A stretch of 64,000 bases of DNA, from NCBI GenBank assembly GCA_015501595.1, contig JADNRX010000013.1:344059-408058 (forward strand). The letters are read 5' to 3'. The translations under genes and the position numbers were made by a program. A model generated the notes under the pieces. It was given only the letters and a program-made list of their open reading frames with translations. It made no database searches and had not been told where the DNA came from. Source of the DNA: Hymenopellis radicata. Taxonomy: Eukaryota; Basidiomycota; Agaricomycetes; Agaricales; Physalacriaceae. The number at the start of each line of letters is the position of its first letter. The stretch's first letter is position 1. Below are positions 1 to 11,186 of the stretch, in pieces.

Positions 1-427
1 CACCCATCTCGGAGAACCATCATGCCCCATCCTTTTAGTCCGTCTGGACGGAGCTGGTCAGCGTGTGAATAATGATGAAAAAGAGGAACATACACTTGTA
101 CATCGTGTACGGAGTGTAGATGATGAACAGCGAAAAGTACAAGAAGACACTCTGTGTCGTGGGTAGCGCCCAGTTCCTGTTGTTCTGGAGTTCCGTCGTC
201 GTAACGTTCGTGCAAGTAATGCAGAGTGAGATGATCTGCCCCGCGAGAAGAGATAGAGCGAACCGCTTCGTCCACACAAACCTCATCCGTGCTGCGAATG
301 AAATCCCGAATGCCGTAGGTGACGAATACTTGATTGGTGGAGGAAGCCTCGGCTGGGCGGTGAGGTCTGGGACAACTGCGTCGACATCAGAATCCAGGGA
401 CCGTTTTCTATCCTCGGTACTGGCCAT
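1..427 (-). CDS. SLC35F1/F2-type (DUF914) membrane transporter, 5' part only
   Basis: This is the amino-terminal part of a multi-pass drug/metabolite-superfamily transporter; the rest lies beyond the left edge. The ATG is at 427. Exon 1 runs 427-94 and ends in a split Tyr codon; a GTATGT donor at 93 and an acceptor at 44 give a 50-nt intron, and exon 2 (43-1) continues with YGLKGWGMMVLRDG, which fits the conserved 'YKYG.KGW' stretch of this family. The first 45 or so residues are hydrophilic (Asp, Pro, Arg rich) and cytosolic in style; TM1 follows at about residues 55-75 (FALSLLAGQIISLCITC) and TM2 at about 92-107. Family members are poorly characterised transporters of the secretory pathway or plasma membrane; the substrate cannot be told from sequence. 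It is divergent to the RING gene downstream on the plus strand, with about 680 nt between start codons. Confidence 0.8.
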
Positions 428-1111
428 TATGTGCTCTCTTTACGCTGTCGCACTCCCACAAAGAGAGCGAAGTTGGGAGTGGTGGACGAAGTGCGGGTGG
501 TACTTGTGTAACATCATTTTTTGGCAGCTTTTATATCCATCGATCGCGGATTGAAACTCAGCCGCAAAGCATGTGTGTACTCATGTGGAGGTGTCTATGT
601 TAGTTGCCTGTGAGAATGAAGTGAACTAAATGGACACGATAAGCCAGTAACAAACCTAAGCCTTCTCTGGGTATATTTGACAGTTGAATTGAAGAAGTGC
701 GGCCCCCAAACCAGATCGCGGAGGTTTGCCGAGCTGGAGAAAAGCAATCTGCCAACGTTCCCACATTGACTGGGTGCTGGCTGCTGAGCGCTGAGCATAC
801 ACCCTGGTACCAAAGTGTGAATCATATATCTCGTCCGTCGTCGAGTTCTGAAGCATTCACAACCACGTCGCGTCGTATACTTAGTACTGTAGCTGAACTG
901 GGTCAGTTCTGTTTAAAGGAGTGCAAGGCAAATAGGCGCTCCACCCGGTCGTCAGTGGTCGTCCACGTCCGCGTCTGGAGATAAAGCCAGGATAAAGCAA
1001 AGAGGCAAGGTTGTGTGGCAACTCGGCGTGTCGGCGTTATGACTAAAATCTAAATTAGGAAGTCATTGCTCACCTCCTTCCCACCACGGTGACCTTCCCA
1101 CCAGAACCTGT
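428..1111. other. Intergenic region between divergent genes
   Basis: This stretch separates two divergently transcribed start codons (427 minus, 1112 plus) and so should hold both promoters. The open frames in it (for example 697-984) have no recognisable domain and no splice logic joining them to the neighbours. I see no clear TATA box or repeat. Confidence 0.5.
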
Positions 1112-4100
1112 TTGTGCACCATGGCGTCCTCGACGTCTGCGTGTCCGCCCCGCCTCCACTTGTCTATTCCATCGAGCACAACTTCCTTCAAGCGCTCTTT
1201 TGAACAATTCGGCTTCGATCTCGACAGTCCGACCAGTGGCGGTGAACCTGGATCCAGCGCCGGTCGCTCCGCAGCGAACACCGACAGGCGGGATCGCAAT
1301 AAGCGGGCTAGAAGCGCTAGCAGCCTCTCAGTGGAATCCACCTCCAGGAGCTCGCGGTCGTCCACAGCTCACTCTGGTGCCTCGGACGAAACCAGTGTAT
1401 CCAACAGTGCTGAGCCAGACACGTTCCCCGTCGCTCCATCCTCGAGCGTCCCCCGCTCATTTCTTGCGCCTCCCCGCATACCAACACCCGTTATCCAGGA
1501 CGTAGACATGCCTGACTACCAAGAGCCTTCCAGCCCTGCTAGCGAGACAGAACCCCAGGATCACTTTCACTCCACACTGGCCCGCTTCAGCGAGTTCGAC
1601 AGCAACATATCTGCCCTACGATCTAGGTCTCCATCACTTCCTAGATCCCCCACACCGCCCCCCGTTCTACCGCCTCTATCTTTGTCGGGAGACACCGCCA
1701 TTCAAGTTCCCGACATTGAAGAACCCGTAGCCTTCAACTATCGTGATCTTCTCGGCTCCAGCACCCATTTACAGCATGGATCCAGCACGCAAAGTCAGGC
1801 ATCATCCTCAGACCTCGACTACTTGGCACCTGATCCGGGCATCAGCGAGCCTCCGCCTTTCACACTTTCCGACATCCTTGACCAGGATCCCCCTGACATT
1901 ACGTTCAACACCGAACCCGCCGTGTCAAATGCTACACCTACCTTCGACATTAGAACATTCTTCCGTGATTCTACTGGCCCTGGTAAGCGCGATCATTACC
2001 ACGTACGTCTCGATGACTGATGTCTTTCAGACACTCGCAGGTCACCCAGACTGGACGCACTCCGGCCGTCCTCCCCATTGTTCCGAGACATCGACGATCT
2101 GAGGCCAGTTCCTCCTACAGATCGGCCACACCGTACACCGGTTCACAACGATTTGCGAAGCTGGTTCGACACTCTTCCTGAGTTCTCGCCTCGTGAGGAA
2201 CCACCCTTGGAAAGGTTCTTACCGCTCCCTCACCCAAATCCAGTCCCCAGAGGTGCGATCCCTTGTCTTTCTCTTGAAAAGTACTCATGTACTTTCTATT
2301 CTAGATCGTTATGACGGTGAACCTTCTGATTGGGCGTCCCGCCTAAACCGAGCTCGTACTCGTAGGTCTTTTCATGTTATTAATCATAAAAATACTCAAT
2401 GGAGCTTAGAACAACGTCGTTCTTACTCCCCTCTTCCTGTGGCGAGTTTTCGACGTGTGAGCGCTCGAAGTCAAGCATCCAGATTCGGTTCCTCCAACTC
2501 TTTGATGGCCGAAAATGCCGCAGAACTTGAGCGTCTTCATAGTCATGCTGATATGCTGGACAGGCTAGAGCTGGACCGTTTAGATGACGAGTTTGCTCTT
2601 GACTCTGAAGACGATGACATTATTCCCGTTCTTCCTCAGCTACCATACGAACGCACCTCTCAGCGGGATTCGTGGCCGGAGTCTTTCGACAGAGCCATTC
2701 AACGACGCGCTTCCTTCGCCTTTGATCGTGCTTCGCAGTCCAGGTCTGAGTCTGTTCTCACCAGACATCTGTCCGTCCATCGTCCTCATCCACCAGATCC
2801 TTCACCGGTTAGGACATCGTCGTCGCACACCCACTCACATAGCTCATCGTTGGAGAGACACTCCCACTCTGTTGATTTCTTTGACTCCCAATCCTCTACA
2901 ATATCTGACATGGCTAGGACGATTGCGCGCAATGGTAGGCCGGAGCCTACACGAATGAGCTCTTTCCATAGTATGCGCTCTAGTCGGACATTTCCAACTC
3001 CACCAATCATACCGCCACCAGACCTGGGTCCTGGTGCCATTTTCATTCCACATGATATGGACAATCCTGCACGACAAGGAGACCCCGCGCAGCCTTCCCC
3101 GACTACTCGTGATCATTCGGATTTCACAGAGTTACCCACCCGGCCAGCCTCATCGCAATCACGACCTCAATCATCGTCAACCTCGTCAGGTATCAATCCA
3201 GAAGCATTTGCGCCTGGTCCGTTCCGAAATACAATGATATGGCAAGCAGAGATGCGCCAGAGACGAGCTGCTGCTCTTTCGGCTGCGTCGCGCGCACCAT
3301 CACTTCCTCCCCTTTCGTTCGAAGAACCAGAAATACTTGATATTCGAGCCGAGCCTACGGTGCGTCCCTTGTTCATCCTCCTTTGATCAGCCTTAATATG
3401 ATTTTATAGACTTCAAGAGACCCAGCGCCTACACCATTCGAAAATCATCTTCGGGCTTTGAGAGCCATGGAACATCTGCGTGAACATCAGCAGCGACGTC
3501 GAGAATTAGCGCAGTCGCGTACTCTTGGTCATGTGGCACGGCCTTCGTCCTCGTTCGGTCGTGGGGACGAGAGTAATCCTTCCTCACGACAGTCTTCAGC
3601 AGATATTCACAACCTGCTCATGAACAGCCACACTCGGTCGCAGGCTCCCCGTGTAGATGATGAGGATGCTGCTGGCTTTGCTCGCACATTGGGTGCCATT
3701 ACGCGGGATAGAATTTCACGTCTGACAGAGCAGAGGGAAGCTCGGGCGTCAACTGGTAGTGCCTTCGGTGATGAGTGGGGGCGTTTGGAGCAGCGTGAAC
3801 GCGATTTCGAGAGGGAGCGTGAGATGGACAGAGAAAGGTACCGAGCGTCTCTTTCGAGAATGCCTGACAGTGCATTTAATGAATGGTTAAGTGGTGGTGG
3901 CGGTGGCGGCGGTGGACGATATGTTCCTCGCTCCGCGATTCCCCGTCGTCGGGCATCGCCTCAACGGGGCGCTGTGCCCACTGGGTTGAGTGGAAGTCGA
4001 ACGAATGCCCGGTACTCTAGGCATCAAGAGAGGTTCCGCCCCTTGTATCTTGATAATGCGGAATTGTTTGGTGGTGGCGCCCCGCCGAGGTCGAGAAGAC

Positions 4101-4763
4101 GAATGGGTGTCTTTGGTTTTGGATTGGGTGACTTCATGGTACGTTTTACGTCTGATGAGGCCACATTCGTTGTTGACTCATATGTCCTCAAGCGCGACGA
4201 AGATTTTGATGACTCGTACGAAAGTCTGATCATGTTGGGCTCGATGTTAGGCGAGGCTGTACCGAAAGCCACCCCCTCCGAGGTTATTTCCGGCTTGAAG
4301 ACTGGACTATATAAGGAGTGGCAGACTACCGACGGCGATAAACGATGTCCTATTTGTTTGGATGATGTATGCTGTCAATCATTCACCTCGAAAGCATGCT
4401 AACTCAGTTTTATACAGTATGGCCTCACAGATACGGTCACAAAGCTCAACGACTGTCCGCACTGGTTGCATAAGGAGTGTCTTGAGGTACGTTTCGTCTT
4501 CTGTGTTTTAAGGCAAGACTCTCATCAGGCTGTAGCAATGGCTGAAGAGTGCGAGTACTTGTCCGGTTTGTCGGAAAGCTGTGAAGGGCGCCTCTACGTC
4601 CAGTACGAATGCAGCGCCAGCACCACGAAATAGGCGGCAACTTTTTTCTCGCGCCCATCCACACGTGCATGATTTAGGCAACGCTGGGCCCACTCCCCAT
4701 CGGAGACCTGGTCCCGAGGAGGATGACGAGGAGAGCACTTTTGGAAGAAGGTTTTATTTTTGA
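1112..4763 (+). CDS. Large disordered RING-H2 finger protein, probable E3 ubiquitin ligase
   Basis: Six exons (1112-1982, 2031-2252, 2305-3359, 3410-4366, 4418-4486, 4536-4763) join in frame to give about 1,133 residues. The bulk is low-complexity Ser/Pro/Arg-rich sequence, with an Arg/Glu-rich helical stretch near the middle-to-end (repeated R-E-R blocks) and a run of eight glycines at about nt 3894-3917. The C-terminus carries a RING-H2 finger assembled across two introns: CPICLDD, then DCPHWLHKECLEQWL, then CPVCRK. The spacing C-x2-C ... C-x-H-x2-H-x2-C ... C-x2-C is the zinc-binding pattern of RING-H2 domains, which recruit E2 enzymes. A tail of about 55 residues follows the RING. The substrate is unknown. 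The disordered body probably does the targeting; that is inference. Start chosen at the first ATG of the long open frame. Confidence 0.8.
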
Positions 4764-5169
4764 GCATCTAACCTCAGGGAGGCACATTTTATCTGAACGC
4801 ATATCATCTTGTTCTTTTTGACGCTTCATTCAAGTTGTATATGATTTATTTGGTGCCTCATGTACTGTAGCTGCGTGTAGCATAGACTACTTATCGGCAA
4901 ACAAACATCGACAATTGACAATTGACATGTACCCAAGGGGACTGATGCTACCTGCTGGATCACTGCACTGTGTAACTTGAAGGACCTGCCAACCGGTGAC
5001 GACTAAGCGGAGTATGCACGGAAGGGGCAGCGTGACGAGGCGATCAAAAGATGACATCACCCCGACGCGTCAAGTTGCTCTGCTGTCCCCAGCATCTTAA
5101 ACCGCAACAACCACCATCCCCCATCCGTCGCTCCATCGCTTCCTTCGTCTTCACCACCGTCCAGGCGCG
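4764..5169. other. Intergenic region upstream of the debranching enzyme
   Basis: This is the 3' flank of the RING gene and the promoter region of the glycogen debranching gene. A short direct repeat (ACAATTGACAATTGACA) sits at about 4911-4927. The open frame starting at 5051 overlaps the real start in another frame and is not supported. Nothing else is visible. Confidence 0.4.
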
Positions 5170-8100
5170 ATGCCAAAGAGTAAGAAATCTATTCAGAAGA
5201 CCAAGCCCCAAGTCGCCATTCCTAAGGCGCAGGAGTCGTCGTCGTCGAGCACAGCGTCAGGCAGTCCCATCACCCCAGTCACACCCAAGACGCCCGCCGA
5301 TGAAGGCATCGAGTTCTTCCAGTCTGCATCCACTGCGGGCGAAGCGCCTATACGCGTTTACGAGTTACGTCTTGACGCTGATGGTGGACCTCACAAAGAT
5401 CGTTCGGTAGGTCTCGGTTGGCCCTTTTTTCAGTCGCCCGCCTAACCAGAATCATATATACAGTATATCCGACTCCCCCCTGCCTACGTTCCATACATTT
5501 TACGCGTCTCCATGAACGCGGGTACGCCCGCTGCCAAGAATGGCGTTTTCATGACCAACTTTCCCCTCGATGGCGGTCAATTCGGCCGGGATCGCTTCTG
5601 CAAACGCAAGTAGGTCGCTTTCACCTTCATTTTGAGCGCGTATATGCGCTTTTCTCCGCATATAATCGTCTTATTTCATCAAATACTGACTATTTCCTAT
5701 TTCTAGCCTACCTTCTGACTACTCGAAACCCATCCAAGTCGATTTGCCCATCTCGCATGCGGGTGCCTTCGTGTACTGGGTCGAGTATGATGGCGATCGT
5801 GCCGGAGAACGCGTCAAGGGGAGGGAAGGCTACTTCAACATTGATCCCGTTCTTCGCACCCAGGCGCGTTCTGACATCCTTTCCTCTAATCTCGCGCCTC
5901 TTCCCTCGGGCGTCGGTGCAAAAGTGCAAAAGGAACAAGTCAATCTTCCTCTGGACGGTCTGTCGATCCTGACTGTTGTCTCCAAATGGATGGGCCCTTT
6001 AGCGAATTGGAAGGATCACTTCGCTGAGGCGCAAGAAAGAGGTTACACGATGTTGCATTACACTCCTCTCCAAGAACGAGGCGAGAGCGACAGTCCCTAC
6101 TCGATCCGTGATCAAAACAAGTATGACCCTAGCCTTTTTAACGGAGAACGCGCCGCGGATGGAGGGAAAGCCGAGATCAAGAAAATCTTGGATATCGCTC
6201 GTGACGAATATGGCCTTCTCAGCCTTACGGACGTCGTTCTGAATCACACCGCAAACGACAGCCCATGGCTCGTGGAGCATCCTGAAGCTGGTACGATTTT
6301 TCATACTTGAACTCTTCATAATCGTGTAACGCGTACATCTAGGCTTCAGTCCCGCCAACACTCCTCACTTGACCCCCGCGTTCGAGTTTGATACTGCCAT
6401 GATTGAATTCTCCGGTTCTTTGTCGTCGAAAGGTCTTCCCAGTACGGTGAAGACGGCTCAAGATGTCGATACCCTCATGGGCGCATTCGAGGGTGTCGTG
6501 AAAGGTCTGAACCTGTGGCAGTATTATGTTCTCGATACGCAACGCGAGCGAGAGTCAGTCAAGACTGCTCTTCAGTCCAACAAAGTCACACCATGGACCG
6601 GCCCAGCTGTTGAAGGCAAGACCGTTGTGGAGATCGCCAACATCTTGCGTTCCTCCAACAAGATTGCTGGGTTAGGCCAGCTTGCTTCACGATTCGGCGT
6701 GTATGTGGAACCCGAAGTCGCCGCTGGGCTTGTTACAGCCGCGTTCAGTAGCGTCACTGAGACCGATGGACTCGCGGACGCTTGGATTCGTGTCGTTGAC
6801 GTCGTGAATGTTGCTCTTTACGAAGAGTGGGAGGAGGACACAAAGGTTGCACACGAGAGCGTGAAAAATCGATTGAAGTACACTCGACTGGACGCACACG
6901 GACCCAAACTAGGTGAAATCTCCAAAACGTATGTCTCTTCCACACTCGTCCTAGTTTCCATACTTAATAGCCTCTGTAGCTCTCCCCTTGTGGAACCGTA
7001 CTTCACGCGTATCGCGCCTAAGCCCAGTTCTGATCCTCTCGTTTACTCTTTGGCCAACAACGGTTGGATATGGGCTGCCGATCCACTCAAGAATTTTGCC
7101 CTTCTTCCTTCGAAAGCCTACCTTCGTCGCGAAGTTATTGTCTGGGGAGACTGCGTCAAACTCCGCTACGGCGATGAGCCACAAGATAACCCTTGGCTTT
7201 GGAAGCATATGACCGAGTATGTCAGGTCCCTCGCAGGAACCTTCCACGGGTTCCGAATCGATAACTGTCATTCGACGCCTCTCAACGTCGGAGTATGGAT
7301 GCTTGATTCTGCACGGGTGGTGAACCCGAATTTGTACGTTTGTGCGGAGTTGTTCACAGGCAGTGAAGAAATGGACCTTTTGTTCGTGAAACGATTGGGC
7401 ATCAACAGCTTAATCCGAGAAAGTGGAAATGCTTGGGATCCGAAGGAGTTCTCTAGGTTGCTCTATCGCCATGGTGTTGGAAAACCAGTTGGTAAGCTTT
7501 ATTATCCTATCGCCAATGTGTCGTATACTGATTACGCTTAGGTTCTATGGATGGCGCCTGTTTGACAAGTATGGAAGAAATAGCGTCACCCACGGCAAAG
7601 GACCTATTCGGCAAGCAATCGTTACGCCGCTGAACGGCTCTATGCCCCATGCTCTCCTATACGATCTCACTCATGACAACGAATCCCCGATGGACAAGCG
7701 CTCAGCGGAAGATGCTCTGTCGACTGGCGCACTAGTGACCTTCAGTTACTCTGCGATAGGTTCCGTCAAAGGATTCGACGACCTCTATCCGAAGCTCCTC
7801 AACTTAGTTGGAGAAAAGAGAAAGTACGAGCTGACCGGTCTGGACGATAAGAGTGGTATCGCACGTGCGAAGAGAATCCTGAACTCGCTTCACCTTGAAA
7901 TGGTCCTTGGCGGTTACGAGGAAGGCCATGTTCATCAGGAAAACGATGTAAGTCATGCTTTCCCTACAAAATACCATCTTCTTTGTAACAAAGCCTTTCA
8001 TAGTATATCGTTCTGTCGCGTGTTCATCCAGCTACGCAAAAAGGTTACCTTCTTGTCGCTCACACCGCCTTCCAAAAGGACTCCAAGGACCGAGGCTTTA

Positions 8101-10674
8101 GTAAGTAAATCATCCAGGCAGTCCGGACTCAGCATCTGACGCTTTTTTAGTCGAACCCATCAAGTTACGCCGCACTAAAGTCAAGTATATCTTCGGGGCC
8201 AGCCTCGAAATCAGCACCTACGATATTCCCAGTGATCCAACATCTTGAAGGGCTTGGAGAGCAGATTGGTTGAAATCCCTACTGTTGTCGTTCCTCAGGG
8301 CCTTGATCACGAAGGTCCATATTCTGAAGTCGGTGTCCCCGAGTACTTCCCTCCAGGTAGCATCATGCTTTTCGAGACCGAACTCCACAATCACGACCAG
8401 ACCCTTGACTCGTTCTGCGCCTCTGGTGCGCAAGATGTCTTCGGGCTTCTGGATCTGGTGGAGCTGAATGTCGTTCTGCACCGTGCCGATGGCGAAGAGC
8501 GCGACACCACAGGAGGCGAATTCGGCGCCTACGATGTTCCGGGTCTGGGCAAGTTGGTGTATTGCGGACTAGAGGGTTGGATGCATCCTCTGCGACACAT
8601 TATGCGTTACAACGACTTGGGACATCCGCTTTGTGGCCACTTACGCGACGGGCCATGGGCTCTAGAATATGTTCATGCTCGACTTTCCAAGTACGCATCT
8701 TCGGTTTTGACATTCAACAATTTCTTATTCCGTTACAGACAAGCTAGTAGATCGCCAATCTTACCAAAGTCGCGCAATGGCTTAAACAACGATTCGACCA
8801 AGTGGCGGAGACCGTGCCGCCATTCTTGCGTCCCAAATATTTTGCTCTCATCATCTCTACGGCTTACAAGGCTGCTCGTCGTGCCGTCGTTGAACAGTGT
8901 TCGGAGTTTATTCTCAATGGTCACGACTTCACCCAAGATTTAGCTTTATGTGCCGTCCAGATGTACGGCGTTGTTCAATCAGCGTCGCTCGATCCAGGCA
9001 CTATTACGCCTTCCCTCGCAGCTGGGCTTCCTCATTTCGCTTCAGGGTGGGCAAGGTGTTGGGGCCGTGACGTATTCATTTCCCTGCGAGGGCTTTTCCT
9101 GACAACAGGAAATTTCGAGGCCGCCAAAAAGCATATTCTCGCTTTCGCTTCGACCTTAAAACACGGCTTGATACCTAACCTGCTGGATTCTCTCCGTACT
9201 CCTAGGTTAGTTGCCGGTTTTACTCCTGTGGCTTAGAGCTCAATTCTGTCCTACAGGTACAACTCTCGCGACTCCCCATGGTGGATGCTTCAAAACATTC
9301 AAGATTATGTTCTCATGGCTCCCGATGGCATCTCTCTCTTATCTGAGACTGTCAAACGTCGATTCCCCAAAGACGATACGTGGGTGCCTTGGGATGACGC
9401 TAGGGCTTACACCGAAACATCGACCATTGCGGACATCGTTCAAGAGATTCTCCAGCGCCATGCCGATGGAATCCACTTTCGCGAATACAATGCTGGTCCC
9501 AATCTTGACATGCAGATGAGCGATGAAGGCTTTAACATCGACATCGAAGTAGATTGGAAAACAGGGATAATTTTCGGTGGTAACCGGTATAACTGTGGGA
9601 CTTGGATGGACAAGATGGGCGAGTCAGTGAAGGCCGGCACAAAGGGTACTCCTGGAACACCAAGAGACGGCGCTCCTGTTGAGATCACTGGACTTCTCAA
9701 GAGCACTTTACGCTGGCTCGATCAACTGTCTTCATCTGGCAAGTTTCCATACAACGGCGTCAGTGCGACGAGTGAGTTATCGGTATTCTTCCAAGTTGTC
9801 CCTACTCATTACATGTTTCTTAGTCAACGGGGAAAAGCAAACAGTGACTTACAAGCAATGGGGCGACCTCATTCAACACTCGTTTGAGAGGAGCTACTAT
9901 ATTCCCATTGGTATGTTGCGCCGTGCGATATACATTTTGTGTGCTCACTTCGACATTCAACCAATTTCCAGACCCTTCGCAGGATTCGGAGTACGACGTT
10001 GTCTCGAAATTGGTCAATCGCCGGGGCATTTACAAGGACGTCTATCGGTCGGGCACCGGTCGAGAGTGGTCCGACTATCAGCTTCGACCGAACTTCCCGA
10101 TCGCGATGACAGTCGCGCCAGAGCTTTTTGAACCGAATCATGCGCTGGATGCTCTCAAACTTGCAGACGAGGTTCTTCGTGCGCCACTTGGCATGAAAAC
10201 CCTTGATTCCCGTGACTTGCAATATCGCCCCGTCTACGATAATTCGAACGATTCGACGGATGCTGCAATAGCTAAAGGGCTTAACTATCATAATGTAAGC
10301 TTTTCATTGACTGAAGCGGTCGTTACTTACAGCTTCAAAGGGACCTGAATGGGGGTGGCCACTAGGCTTCTTCTTACGTGCTTACCTCCATTTCGATCTG
10401 TTGGTCGGTGACGGTAAAACAGTGAGTTACTACGCCGTCTGGTGTTAGCTGGTTTTGCTAAATGGTTTTGAAGGATATCAAGGACACGCTACATCACTTG
10501 CACCAAGTGTTACTGAAGCCTAGGGAACACATTCAGAGCGATCCATGGGCAGGAATTCCGGAACTCACCAATGAGAATGGACAGTATTGCAGCGACTCGT
10601 GTCATACGCAGGCGTGGAGTGCAAGCACGTTACTTGACTTTTTGGAGGAGGTACACAAGAAAGGGAGACAATAA
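5170..10674 (+). CDS. GDB1: Glycogen debranching enzyme (4-alpha-glucanotransferase / amylo-1,6-glucosidase)
   Basis: This bifunctional cytosolic enzyme removes the branches left by glycogen phosphorylase, first moving a maltotriosyl unit and then hydrolysing the alpha-1,6 glucose. At least 12 exons can be joined. Family landmarks appear in order: LPISHAGAFVYWVEY near the N-terminus; the N-terminal glucanotransferase half with DVVLNHTANDSPW and GFRIDNCHS (catalytic-type GFRxDNCHS box); PHALLYDLTHDNE; FPPGSIMLFETEL; then the glucosidase half with GLPHFASGWARCWGRDVFISLRGL, GPNLDMQMSDEGFN, NCGTWMDKMGES, PRDGAPVEI and LRPNFPIAMTVAPELF, ending in PELTNENGQYC. All are typical of eukaryotic debranching enzymes and the length is about the usual 1,500 residues. 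The first 60 residues are a Ser-rich lead not seen in yeast. One codon frame break (about 8234) cannot be solved by splicing; two others (about 7597 and 8748) may be short introns. The gene is otherwise complete, so probably functional. Confidence 0.93.
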
Positions 10675-11186
10675 TTGTAGCATCATAACGACTCGGACTC
10701 GCAAACTTGGAACTTGTAATTGTAAATAATGTTGTATTAGACTAGAGGCAATTCAGTGAATCTGTAGGCACAAAGTCTGAGGTGCAGGGCTTGAGAACAC
10801 TCGCCGACCCATGCGGCGCAGTCACCGTTGCTTGCGCACAGACAACAATGAGTCGGCTTTTTGGCTGTTCATGTCTCCGATAATATCAGCAGTAAACATG
10901 ATGATTGTCATTGGTTCGGATATTGATTGTGGCGCAAATTTTGGCGGTATGAAGCGCGTTGATACACTGGCTGGGATCATAACCTCGGTCTATATAGATC
11001 GTAATACTTAAGAATGTGCATGTTCTAGTAGCGAAAAAAGTAGAATGAGCAGGCCCGACAGAAATTCCAAGAACAAAATGCCTTTCAAAACATAGCAGAA
11101 CCATAAGATAACATAGTCCGTAAATCATAAGTAGGTAGCTTGGGAGTCACATCCAGCATGCTCAACAGTCCTTCAGGTATATCTCG
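10675..11186. other. Convergent 3' intergenic region
   Basis: Two genes end here from opposite sides (10674 plus, 11187 minus). Short open frames lack family features. I see no repeat or RNA gene. Confidence 0.4.

Noticed and set aside
2786..3116. Minus-strand frames inside the RING gene
   Set aside because: Shadows of the plus-strand coding exon.
8700..8755. Third frame break in the debranching enzyme
   Set aside because: Donor GTTTTG at about 8702 with acceptor CTAGTAG gives a 47-nt intron and joins SKYASS to IANLTKVAQWL in frame; the donor is weak, so I keep it only as a note.
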